Part shown: positions 43,835 through 54,145 of the stretch, in pieces
Layout: every line of letters starts with the position of its first letter
Position numbering within the stretch: the stretch's first letter is position 1
From: Pseudoneurospora amorphoporcata
Lineage: Eukaryota > Ascomycota > Sordariomycetes > Sordariales > Sordariaceae
DNA: 64,000 bases
Direction: 5' to 3'
Assembly: GCA_033297205.1 (NCBI GenBank)
Contig: MU859062.1
Coordinates: forward strand, 1 to 64,000
The notes under the pieces: generated by a model
What the model was told of the DNA's origin: nothing
What the model saw: the letters and a program-made list of their open reading frames with translations, nothing else
Database searches by the model: none
Translations under genes and position numbers: made by a program

Positions 43835-46800
43835 ATGGAACGACTTCGCGATATAGTCCAGGACCGATGGATGCGGATACGTCACCGTATTGGTTTTCAG
43901 CCTAGGAGACTAGTAACCGAAACCCACTTCAGGTATCAAACAGTACACTGTAAGTTCTTACACCTACTCCGCTGAAAAGAAATGCATCCATGCTGACTGT
44001 GTTAATAGATACCCTCATCATCAGCCTCACAATACTTGGGTCAATTCTCATATACGCCTCTCACAGGGGCGAAATGGCCTATGTCGACGCCCTCTTCTTC
44101 GCTGCTGGGTCATGTACCCAGGGCGGCCTCAACACCGTCGATCTCAACTTGATCAACACCTTCTCGCAGGTCGTCATCTTCTTCCTCACCATGCTCACTA
44201 ATCCAATGGCAATCGGCTATTACACAGTTTCCCTTCGAAGGTATTGGTTCGAAAAGAAGTTGCAGTCCATCGTTCAGGATGCCAAGCAGCGGAGAGGCAC
44301 GATATCCAAGTCGAAATCGCAGATGCGGGCCGACATGCTGTCACAGGCGGAAAGAGGTGTTGCCGGCAGACAGATCACTGTTATGCACGGTTCAGGGAGT
44401 CCACGCATGACCAACGACGGCATTATGTTGGGCTCGTTCAACAAGCCCACGTACGATAGCCGCGCGCCCCCAGAGCAGCGAGACCCCGATCAGCGAGACC
44501 CCGATCAGCCCGAAGATACCCGACGACAGCCCGAGATCAGGTTCGCCGGCACTGTGAAGAAGAGCGATGGACTTGGCATGGATGCGATAAAGCTTCCTCC
44601 TCTCAGAACGGACGAGGAGCATATCGCCATCCTTGAGCGACAGCGCAACCGAGACGACGAGGTTCTTCGAATTCCCGGTCCGAGAGATATGGAGCGAGGC
44701 GCTAAGCCTAGACGGGTTGACGATTCGGCCGATGAGGACGACCGCGACCCAGCCCAACCTACGCCCCTGGCGATGTTGAACAGCCGTCCACAAGCGATTA
44801 CCATCGAGGAACCCGACAGGAATAAGTTGCACGAAACGCTAGCGGAAGATATTGTCAACGATGCGAAGACGCTTACCCACTCATTCGCGCCGCAAATAAA
44901 CCATCTCAAGTTCAGGAGGAATACACGGACATCTACAACGAACCGTGTTGACGAGGAGGCGGACCCTAAACTGCAGAGGACAAATTCGAGGATGTCTAGG
45001 CGCGCATCCCTGTCAGCCATGAGGTCGGCCTTTACCAGAGACAAGATGGAGCCGACGCCCTACCTCAGTTGGGAGCCGACACTGGGACGCAACTCTCAAT
45101 TCCGCGACCTGACGGAAGAGCAGCGTGAGGAGCTGGGAGGTATCGAGTACCGTGTCTTGAAGTTGTTGCAGAAGATCATCCTCTGCTACTTCTTTGGTTT
45201 CTACCTGTTGGGACTTGTCGGCTTGCTGCCGTGGATCCTCAAGGAGGACCGCTGGGGTCAGGTTGTTGATAACGCTGGGCAAAGCAGAGTCTGGTGGGCC
45301 TTTTTCACCACGCACTCTGCTTTCTTTGACTTGGGCTACACCTTGACCCCCGACAGCATGAACTCGTTCAATACTGCTGTTTGGCCCTTGTTGTTGATGG
45401 CCTTCCTCATCATTCTTGGCAACACCGGCTTCCCCGTCATGCTGCGTTTCATCATCTGGGTCATGTCCATCGTCGTACCGCGCGACTCGGGTCTTTACGA
45501 GGAACTGCGGTTCCTGTTGGACCATCCTCGTCGCTGCTTCATTCTGCTCTTCCCATCCGGGGCAACGTGGTGGCTCTTTTTTATTCTGGTTGGGCTCAAC
45601 ACTGCAGACGTTATCTTCTTCGTCGTCCTGGACCTGGGATCCGGGCCTGTCGTCGACTTACCCGCCGGCATCAAAGTCCTTAACGGGTTCTTTGAGGCAG
45701 CCTCAACGAGGACGGCCGGCTTTGCCTGTATCAACCTCGCGGCTCTGCACCCGGCCGTCAAGGTATCGTACATGATCATGATGTACATCAGTGTTCTCCC
45801 CATCGCCATGTCCATCCGTCGCACAAACGTGTACGAAGAGATGTCTCTGGGCATCTACCATAAACATGAAAACGAAGAAGGAGAAGGGAATAACGCTTCT
45901 CCGTCCAGCGACCTATCGTACATCGGCTCCCATTTGCGTCGTCAGCTCTCCTTCGATCTGTGGTTCATCGCCCTCTTCTGGTTCATGCTCTCCATCTCGG
46001 AAGGGAAGCGGATCATGAACGGCGAGACAGATATGTTCTCGCTCATGTTCGAGCTCATCAGCGCCTACGGCACCGTCGGCATGAGTCTCGGTTACTCCAC
46101 CGGTAACGCCTCGCTATCGGCCATCTTCAGCACGGCCGGAAAGGTGTTCATTATCATGACGCTAATCAGAGGCCGGCATCGTGGTCTTCCGTACGGTCTC
46201 GACCGTGCCATCTGCCTTCCCAAGGATCTGAACAGCAAGAGTTCTTCCGAGGACGACAGGATCGAAAGACAAGGGTCACATGCCTCTGCCATGAGTACCG
46301 GCCGCGACGCGTTAAGCACCACCAGCAAGACAAGCCGCAGGCGTCACTGGCGCCAACGCAGCAACGATATTGGAGGCCACATCTTTGGCGCTCTGCTCCA
46401 ACCTGGACCGCCACGGACCGCCACGCCCAATGGACACCGTCATCACAACGTTCCTCACCCGCAGACCTGGCACTCGGGACAGTTTGGTTCCGTCGGTACA
46501 AATGCGCGACACATTAGTAGAGACTCGCACCCTGGAAGCATCGGTAGCGGCGGTCCCGGCGGTCCCGGCATCTTTGGTGGTAACGGTGGTTTAAACGGCG
46601 GTGGCCTTGGTAGCGGTATCAACCAGAACGGCTGGCATAGCATGCGCAGAAGGGCGACGAACCCGGAACAACACCACGAGACCATCCACGAGGACTTCCA
46701 GTTCCCGCCTGACCCTTCTGGCGGTGGCGGCGACCGCCGGCCTGCTTCCGATCAGACGGATCAGACTAATCTATCTTCTGATCAGAATACGCTGACGGAG

Positions 46801-46902
46801 GCATCAAGGCAGCTGGGAGTGGATGCGAGGCATGATCCTAAGTTGATGAAGCGCAAGTCGGAACCGAGTTTCCCGAGTACTCCTACTAATTTTAGTGAGT
46901 GA
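43835..46902 (+). CDS. trk-1: TRK-family high-affinity potassium transporter
   Basis: Plasma-membrane K+ uptake protein of the Trk/Ktr/HKT superfamily. Exons are 43835-43949 and 44009-46902; the 59-bp intron starts GTAAGT and ends AATAG. The product is 1002 residues. It has the four-fold membrane-pore-membrane plan: pore 1 region FFAAGSCTQGGLNTVDLNLI (about 66-85); a long hydrophilic cytoplasmic loop (about 125-390) with a duplicated QRDPDQRDPDQ; pore 2 region HSAFFDLGYTLTPDSM; pore 3 region EAASTRTAGFACINLA; pore 4 region ISAYGTVGMSLGYS. The conserved pore Gly residues are present. The C-terminal ~200 residues are hydrophilic, Gly- and His-rich. The symbol trk-1 is used because of family fit and may need confirmation against paralogues. 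The leader contains a T41 tract and several upstream ATGs. Confidence 0.92.
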
Positions 46903-48109
46903 GTGACGGACGGACGGGATGGGCTGGGTGTGTTTCTTTTTCTTTGAGGAGTTTTCGGGGGCTTCTTTCTTCGTTATGCATACATCGTTTATGATGCTTA
47001 CGACAGTTTTTTCTTCTTCTTCAACAATGATACCACGACCGGGTTTTTTTTTTTCTCTTTTTCGGTGTTTTAGAGAGGGGACAAGGGAATGAAGGAAGGA
47101 AAGGGATTTTGGTACATGAACATACATATCATTACTCCACATCACACTACACATTCAGCATCTCACCCATCCCGAGTCACATCGCACCGGCGACAAGCAA
47201 GGCGTTTTACAGGGCAGCTTCACGAGGAGAAGTTACGAAGGACAGAAATGCTTAATCATATCTTATAGATTCGCATAGAACATACATACAGTTTCTCACG
47301 AACGAACCCCCTGTTTACGAAGGAGAAGCGGGCATGTTACTTATGCTTAGACGATCTCGATAGACCGCTACGTAGCCACCCGCCACATACGCACACAGAC
47401 ATACTTTCGGGAAAAGGTAGAATAATAATCCTTATTAGACTCGCCTTGACCAGCACCTACCTGTTTGTTTGCAAGTCACCAATGTTGCTGCCGCTGTCGG
47501 CGTCAATGCCAATCAACATCTCCGTCTCCGACGCACCCAAGGTATTTGTCGGGATGGGTAAGAGACGGTTTTGTGTTGATGGGTAAGGTCGTGTAGGGAT
47601 AAGTAACGCCGGTAGGTTATGTTTGTACGACGATTGAGAGGTTAATTATTGGTTCCTTTGTTCCTAGGTTTAGATATGGAGTCTTGTTTTTTGGCTTCAA
47701 GTGTCGAGTTTGTTTTGTTTTGGTTGATCTCATCCATAGTTGGATGAGATGTGAGTTAACTTTTTTTTTTTGGTCAATAGGTAGCACTTAACATGACTAG
47801 ATGCAATATTTGGTTTTCGTGTCATTTTCTTTGTGCTGTCTATGTTGATATTATTGTGAACACAGGAGAAAGGAGGCTGGTGACATATACTGCGTTAGAG
47901 CGGGCTTAAGGCGCGACGATTCAAGCGATGAAGGTGCTTGTTCCCGGAATGCAATCTGTCAACATAGGTAACATCTCGAGAAAGGTCATCATTGTATCAG
48001 AATGCAAAGCTCACAGAACACCACCCGCCCATCATAATAGCCATCATAAAGTTTCATTCATATTCTAGCTATAAACACACATCAACATCCGGTCACCCCC
48101 CTAATTGAT
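46903..48109. other. Convergent region, TRK / enoyl-CoA hydratase
   Basis: 1.2 kb tail-to-tail gap. It contains short T tracts (near 47045 and 47761) and 3'-UTR-like sequence; no gene seen. Confidence 0.6.
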
Positions 48110-49176
48110 CTACTCATGAACCCACTCAGGACTCTTTTTGTCCGCAAAAGCCTTCATCCCAATCTTCTGATCCTGGGACCCAAACAACGCATGGAACACC
48201 CTTCTCTCATAGTCAACCCCATCCCTCAACCCGAGCTCCTGGCTCTTATTAACCACCTCCTTAGCCGCCTGCACCGCCACCTTGGAGTGTTTAGCAATCT
48301 TCTCCGCCGTCTTCAAGGCCCCCTCCATCAGTTCGTCATAACTGTCAAAAGCCTTGGCAGCAACCCCCCACCTCTCCGCCTCCTCACCGCTGAAATTGTT
48401 GCCCGTGAGAATAAGTTCCATAGCCTTGCTCTTCCCCACCGCCCTGGTAAGTCTCTGCGACCCCCCAGCGCCAGGGATGGTACCAAGTGTAATCTCCGGT
48501 TGAGCAAAGTTGGCCTTCTTGGTGCAGTAGATGATATCGGCCATGAGAGCGAGCTCGCACCCGCCGCCGAGGGCGTGGCCGGAGACGGCGGCGATGATGG
48601 GCTTTTTGATGGTGAAGGTTAGGTTGGACCAGGACTCGATGAAGAAGTCTAGGTAGGCCTTTGAGAAGGTTAAGGGAGCCATCTCCTTGATGTCGGCGCC
48701 GGCGGCGAAGGCGCGCTCGGAACCCGTCAAGACGATGGAGCGGATTTCGGGGGCTTGTTGGAGGGAGAGGAGGGCGGCGTTGAGTTCGTTGATGACCTGG
48801 GTGGAGAGGGCGTTGAGGGCTTTGGGGCGGTTGATTGTTACTGTGGTTATGTTAGTTCTCTTTCCGCAGTTGTCGTTGGTTGTTTGTAGGGACAGAGGGG
48901 CTATCTGGACTCAATCGATTCAAGTTTCCGCTTAACAAGGCAGAGTGGACCGTGTTGGTGCTTGGTTGTTATAAGTAGATACAGATCAAGCAAAGGAGTT
49001 TATTCACCTAGACCGACCGCCTGACGGGGCTCGGAGACCTGGATGAACTCATACTTGTTCTCGGCAGGAGTAGAATAGGCACGGGCAGCGGCCGCAACAC
49101 GAGGAAGGGTAGCGGGCTGGAAGCGGGAGCCGGCCCGGGATAGACCCCGGAGGGAGTTGAAGGCAACGGAACGCAT
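48110..49176 (-). CDS. Enoyl-CoA hydratase, mitochondrial
   Basis: Crotonase-fold enzyme hydrating trans-2-enoyl-CoA in mitochondrial fatty-acid or branched-chain catabolism. Exons are 49176-49008 and 48840-48110; the intron (167 bp) starts GTGAAT and ends CCACAG. The product is 299 residues. The N-terminus MRSVAFNSLRGLSRAGSRFQ, with RAYSTPAENK following, is a typical presequence with an RAYS-type cleavage site. The junction restores RQAVGLVTINRPKALNALST. The oxyanion-hole segment FAAGADIKEM is present, and both catalytic Glu lie in GHALGGGCELALMAD and FAQPEITLGTIPGAGGSQRL. Length and motifs match ECHS1-type hydratases. The gene diverges from rer1 (705 bp). Confidence 0.94.
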
Positions 49177-49881
49177 GATTGTGCTTGATGATGGTTGTTT
49201 CGGACAAGAAAAATCACGGAAAGAAAAGGTCAATGGCAAGAGGTGCAGCAACAACGCATGTAAACACAGCTTATAAGTCGCCCCGTCGAACCGAGGGGTA
49301 GCTTCGATACAACAGGTCCCATTCCCCCAGTTCCCCACACAGTTGGCCCGACTGGTTATCCTCGGTCTAAACGACGTCAATTGGGGAATGCCTGTCTGTT
49401 GTGATCCTTGTCCGCTCGTATGTTTTGGGGGGACGTTCCCACTAGCCACACTTTCAGGGGGGTTTCGCTTTCAGGGGGTCTGGATCTAACAATAGTTTTA
49501 GCGCCACAACCCAAGAAATTCCACCCCTTTTCACGAGCCAGGTCTAGGCTCGTGTTGCGTGGCTGATGCCAGATTGCCCGCCACGGGAAGGAAGTGTCCG
49601 AGTCCCCTCCCCCAATCCGCGGCCGCCGTTACGTCTCGTCATCGCGCAAACCGACAAGGTACAGTGCTGCTACAGCTCTACCTACAGTAATGCGCAAGTG
49701 TCCGACAATCATTTTTCCCTTCCACTTCAACATCTTCCCTTTGCAATCACCAACACCCACGAATACCTTTTCACCACCTACACCTCTCGATCGAACGGTT
49801 TTGGACACGATACACCAACGAGACACGATCGATTAACGAGGCAAACTGAGCTACAATTAGACCCTTAGCATCACCGTCGCA
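49177..49881. promoter_or_regulatory. Divergent region, enoyl-CoA hydratase / rer1
   Basis: 705 bp between the two starts. The rer1 side (49660-49880) is C/A-rich and leader-like and carries short upstream frames. No gene recognised. Confidence 0.55.
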
Positions 49882-50592
49882 ATGGAGACCGCGGAGGAGC
49901 CGATGACGCCTTTTGGCACTTTCACTGCACAGAGCAACAAGCTTCAGAGAGTGCGTTTACCAGCAGACACTTGATGTTCCTTTGCTACTATCACGTTGGC
50001 TAACACTATTGACCCTCTCAGCAATACCAAGCACTCCTCGATCAGTCGACGCCCTATGTTACGTACCGATGGGTTGGCACCGGCGTGGCCTTGCTCCTCT
50101 TCTTCCTGCGAGTGTTCGTGGCACAAGGCTGGTACATCGTCGCCTACGCCCTCGGCATCTACCTTCTCAACCTCTTCCTCGCCTTCCTGACGCCCAAGTT
50201 CGACCCCTCGAGTGACGCTCTCGACAACGAGATGGAAGACGGCTCTGTCGGCACCCTCCCCACCAAGCAGGACGAGGAGTTCAGGCCCTTCATCCGCCGC
50301 CTTCCCGAGTTCAAGTTCTGGCACTCGGCCACCCGCGCCGTCGTCATTTCCTTCGTCTGCAGCTGGTTCGAGATCTTCAACATCCCCGTGTTCTGGCCCG
50401 TGCTGGTTATGTACTGGCTCATGCTCTTCATCCTTACCAGTACGTTGCACCGCTGTCCCTTATTTGAACTTTGAACGTTGAGTAGAAGCTAACGATAGCA
50501 AAACAGTGCGCAAGCAAATCCAGCACATGATCAAGTACCGTTACGTCCCCTTTACCATCGGCAAGGCGCGGTACAACAAGAACAGCAACTAA
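49882..50592 (+). CDS. rer1: Rer1, Golgi-to-ER retrieval receptor
   Basis: Membrane protein of early Golgi that returns escaped ER membrane proteins through COPI vesicles. Exons are 49882-49950, 50022-50439 and 50507-50592, all GT-AG. The product is 190 residues, the usual Rer1 length. The cytosolic N-terminus precedes YQALLDQSTPYVTYRWVGTG, then hydrophobic segments (VALLLFFLRVFVAQGWYIVA and VYILN-like IYLLNLFLAFLTPKFDPS), the conserved RPFIRRLPEFKFWHSATRAV, and a last hydrophobic pair ending MLFILTMRKQIQHMIKYRYV across the third exon junction. The tail is basic and ends in NKNSN. All conserved Rer1 blocks are intact. Confidence 0.95.
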
Positions 50593-51719
50593 GCAGTTTG
50601 TGCTGTTGCGGAAGTCGAGTGTTGTTTGCTGGGTGTCAGGTAGGGCAGCTAGTCTGTCCTCTGACATGTTGGCGTTGTCCAGGAAGAGAAGAAACGTCAA
50701 GAAAAAAGACACTTCTTCATGTACTAATGACGGGGAAATGCGCCATGTGATTTGGGGCATTTATAACGAACGATCAACTATCCTGTATATCTTTTTATAT
50801 ATGCTATTCTAATCTGACGCCGGGGCAGGGATACGGGATTGTTGATTGGCCTTCTGATAGTTGCCATTACGGTCGATGGATGGATGGATGCAAAAAGGAG
50901 GTTCCGAACCCTCTCACAGCTTATAATTACTAGTTCCACACACGCCATGAGTGAAGAGACGGACGGGAACGACACAAAAAACAGGCGGTGGCTGGAAACG
51001 GGCTATACAGGATATCACTTAGAGAGCAAAACGGTTGACCATGATGACAACTGGAATTAAATTTGTATCTGGAAGCACAACCATGAAAAACAATATTCTT
51101 CTCACCATGCAGTGCTGCCTATAGTCTATGGACAACAGCATAGCCAAATTCAGGGGTCGATGGAGACAAAAGGAACAAGAGACCGAACCTCAAGGCTCCG
51201 GCAGGGGTCCACTTTTTCTTTGCGGCCGGCACGGGCGCTCAGTGACAAGAACGAACCTTCAACAAGAAACCGTAACAAAAGTTCAACCTTGGAGCGGTCA
51301 CTGTTGAGCCTTGACATTTTTAACGAACCAACTCTCCGTAGCTCTCTTGACTCGGGGCCAAATCTTCATTTTCCAAACAGCTTCGCAGTCATTCTTGCTT
51401 TGAAAATCAGCCCCGGCGCAAGGTAGTCAATCAACGACTTGACCAACCACCAGCCTTGTCTCCATTTTTTACCATTCACTGTCCCGGCCCCTGTCGTTGG
51501 CACTCACCATCCCGCAACCGCAACCGCGACTACACCTTTCTGCATCTCGACCGCGACTCACTTTCGCTGCGACCACTCCCACCATCACCTTGCTCTCGGA
51601 GCTCCAATTTCTTTTAAAACACCAACCAACAACCGTCAATTATCACCCGACCCGAGTTATTCACCCAGCAACCACGTCACAACATATCACATCACCACCA
51701 AACAGCACAGACAAAGACA
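50593..51719. other. Intergenic, rer1 3' side and paf1 promoter/leader
   Basis: 1.13 kb between tandem plus-strand genes. 51430-51719 is C/A-rich leader-like sequence directly before the paf1 ATG. No gene recognised. Confidence 0.55.
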
Positions 51720-53249
51720 ATGTCGCAACACCCACGAGGGCGCGAAGAGCGCATGATCCACCAGGATTACATCGCCAGAATCCGATATTCAAATGCTCTA
51801 CCACCCCCACCCAACCCGCCGAAGCTGCTTAACATCCCCAGCACGGGTCTATCGAGCGGCCAATATACCAATCCCGGCTTTGCTTCGCGCCTTGCGCGTG
51901 AGCAGCCCCTAAACATCGAGGTCGATGCCGAGCTCGGTATGCCACTGGACCTGGTTGGCATGCCAGGTGTCTTTGACGGCAATGAGGATGGTGCGTATCA
52001 CTTTACCTATGCCTTGATCACATTGACTAGTATACTAACACAGTGGATAGCCATCTCTGCACAGAACCCCCCGCCACCTGTTCACCCAAACGATCGTCTT
52101 CTCCTCAGACCACTAAACACACTCGGCAAGCCCAAGATCGGCACCGAGTCGGTATCTTTCCTCCGCCGCACCGAGTATATCGCCTCAGTACAAGTCAAGA
52201 GAGACAATGTCTTCCTCAACAACCGCTCTGCCAACTCCAACAAGGACAATGCCCTCAAGCGACCTCAGAAACGCAAGGCCTCCCCCGAGCCCGACAAGGG
52301 CACTCCCGCCTGGATCCGTCGCCGTATTGAGAAGAGCTTCGATATCGCTGCCGCCAATCTGGCTGACAAGACCAAGATCAAGCACCCGACCAAGCGCAAC
52401 GTCAAATGCATCGATGCTTTCCCTCTACTCCCCGATACCACGGCGTTCCCCGATTCTGGTGCTTATGTGACCGTCAAGTTCACCACCAACCCCACCAACT
52501 CAAGCGACAAGTATGATCCCCGTATGCTTTCGGGTATCTTGAAGCCCATTGAGCGGAGTGAAGCCGAAGAACAAGCCTTCCAGCACGCACAAGAGCTACA
52601 CAACGAAGATCCAGAGAACCACCCGGCCCCTAGTTCCATGATGAACTACAACCTTTTCCTTCCCTTGGATGGCAAGGAGAGCAATCTCTTCCGCGCGAGA
52701 TTCGACGTCGACAACCCGGACCGCGACTCTGAGGGGCTATACCCGCGCAAGGACGGCAAGGGCCCGCACTTTGTGTTCCCCCGCGCGCGGGCCTACGAAA
52801 CCTCGGCCGAGACCGAGTACGATCACGACACGAAATACAACGGCGAAGTTATCCTGGCCTTCCGCGACGACGTGGGTGAGGGTGACAGCGTCACCGAGCA
52901 GAGGGGCATGTACTACTATCCCATCATGCAGCGCAGCACCCTCCGGAACCAGCGCACTCGCAACATTTCGGCGCGTACGACAGGCAATGGCGACGACGAC
53001 AGCGAGAGGTTTCCTGACGAATTACATGTCACAGTCGACGAGCCGCATGAGGGCCTCAAGGCTGATATCAAGCAATTCGAGCTTAACCCGATTGGATACT
53101 CTGGTGTCAGCGAGGAGTACCAGGAGGAGCAGCAGGAGGGGCAGGGGCAGCACCGCGATGAGGAGCAGGATAGGCGACACGAGAGGGATGTTTCTGAGAG
53201 GGCGGATAGTCCCCGCCGCCACCACACTGATGACGAGGACGAGTACTAA
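51720..53249 (+). CDS. paf1: PAF1, RNA polymerase II-associated factor 1
   Basis: Core subunit of the PAF1 complex, which supports Pol II elongation and co-transcriptional histone modification. Exons are 51720-51990 and 52051-53249, a 489-residue product. The 60-bp intron starts GTGCGT, carries an ACTAAC branch site and ends GGATAG; being a multiple of three and stop-free, it leaves the frame open if retained. Conserved blocks include HQDYIARIRYSNALPPPPNP (about 14-33), then TGLSSGQYTNPGFASRLARE, and after the intron PNDRLLLRPLNTLGKP and SFLRRTEYIASVQVK. The C-terminal ~70 residues are acidic and Q/E/R-rich, as usual. Nuclear. A small frame begins only 75 bp past the stop. Confidence 0.93.
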   Translation: MSQHPRGREERMIHQDYIARIRYSNALPPPPNPPKLLNIPSTGLSSGQYTNPGFASRLAREQPLNIEVDAELGMPLDLVGMPGVFDGNEDGAYHFTYALITLTSILTQWIAISAQNPPPPVHPNDRLLLRPLNTLGKPKIGTESVSFLRRTEYIASVQVKRDNVFLNNRSANSNKDNALKRPQKRKASPEPDKGTPAWIRRRIEKSFDIAAANLADKTKIKHPTKRNVKCIDAFPLLPDTTAFPDSGAYVTVKFTTNPTNSSDKYDPRMLSGILKPIERSEAEEQAFQHAQELHNEDPENHPAPSSMMNYNLFLPLDGKESNLFRARFDVDNPDRDSEGLYPRKDGKGPHFVFPRARAYETSAETEYDHDTKYNGEVILAFRDDVGEGDSVTEQRGMYYYPIMQRSTLRNQRTRNISARTTGNGDDDSERFPDELHVTVDEPHEGLKADIKQFELNPIGYSGVSEEYQEEQQEGQGQHRDEEQDRRHERDVSERADSPRRHHTDDEDEY

Positions 53250-53324
53250 ACGGCTTGTTCTGTTTTTCAACTTGGCTGTCGTGTAGACCTCCCGAATTTC
53301 TCCGAACGTTCTGGACTTTGTACC

Positions 53325-53798
53325 ATGTCCGATCTAATCTTACCAACCGAGTCACCCTTATCTGATTATTCCCATAAACGCTCTGAGCCTGCATGTTTTG
53401 CGATCTCGCCTACTTCCGATGGACTATCTGGTCTGTTGCTGCACGACGACAGTCCCGAGGTCGAAGAACCTACCATGAGCGACTGGGAAGCGGAGATCCG
53501 GTGGAAGAAGAGTCAAAAAGAGAGGACAACGAATCCTGAACAGCCAAGGAAGTCGGTGAAGAGAACACTCCGGTACGAAGAGAAGGCTGTCGTGAGGCGA
53601 GAGTCCACTCCAGAATGTTTTCCTGAGGCTGGCAGGTTACCGCCTACGCCCGGGAGGTCTACCAAAACGAAAACGGGGATGATGCCGAATTTGGAAAGCT
53701 CAAGTTCGGGTTTGAAAAGAAGAAGAAAGGAGTCCAGTTCAGAACCAGACACTACCTCTCCGTGCCGTGGGCGACCAAGACTTCGAGTTCGTTTTTGA
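53325..53798 (+). CDS. Small hypothetical ORF after paf1 (157 aa)
   Basis: A 157-codon frame with ATG in good context (ACCATGTCC), 75 bp after the paf1 stop. The product is charged: an acidic first half (LLLHDDSPEVEEPTMSDWEA), then a basic Ser-rich tail ending RGRPRLRVRF with an SGLKRRRKESS stretch resembling a nuclear localisation signal. No domain is recognised. It could equally be part of the paf1 3' UTR. The composition looks more coding-like than other random frames here, but that is a judgement by eye. Confidence 0.35.
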   Translation: MSDLILPTESPLSDYSHKRSEPACFAISPTSDGLSGLLLHDDSPEVEEPTMSDWEAEIRWKKSQKERTTNPEQPRKSVKRTLRYEEKAVVRRESTPECFPEAGRLPPTPGRSTKTKTGMMPNLESSSSGLKRRRKESSSEPDTTSPCRGRPRLRVRF

Positions 53799-54145
53799 AG
53801 GAGGGGAGATATTGGATTGGGAGTATATGCCATCAATGCTGGTTCGTGGGTGTAAGGTGGACGAACGCTGTTCGTACACACTTGTAGTTAAAAACTAGGA
53901 TTATTACTCAAAATTCGGGAGGGAAGGTTTATGAGACCAGCATATATTCCCTCAAATACCTTGCATGAATCAGTTTTGGAGTTGGCAAAGAGCACGATAG
54001 ACACAGCATGAATGAGCAGTACGGAATAAAGTGAATTGGGTATCTTTCAGTCTTCCATATTTCCATCGATCCATCCCTCACTGTATCTCACATCACACAT
54101 CATAGACCTATCTGACAATCTACCTAGGTCAGGCAAGGTAGGTAT
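53799..54145. other. Convergent 3' region before the neurochondrin-family gene
   Basis: 347 bp. TACCTAGGTC and GGTAGGTATCTACC at 54121-54150 lie next to the stop of the minus-strand gene. No gene seen. Confidence 0.55.
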
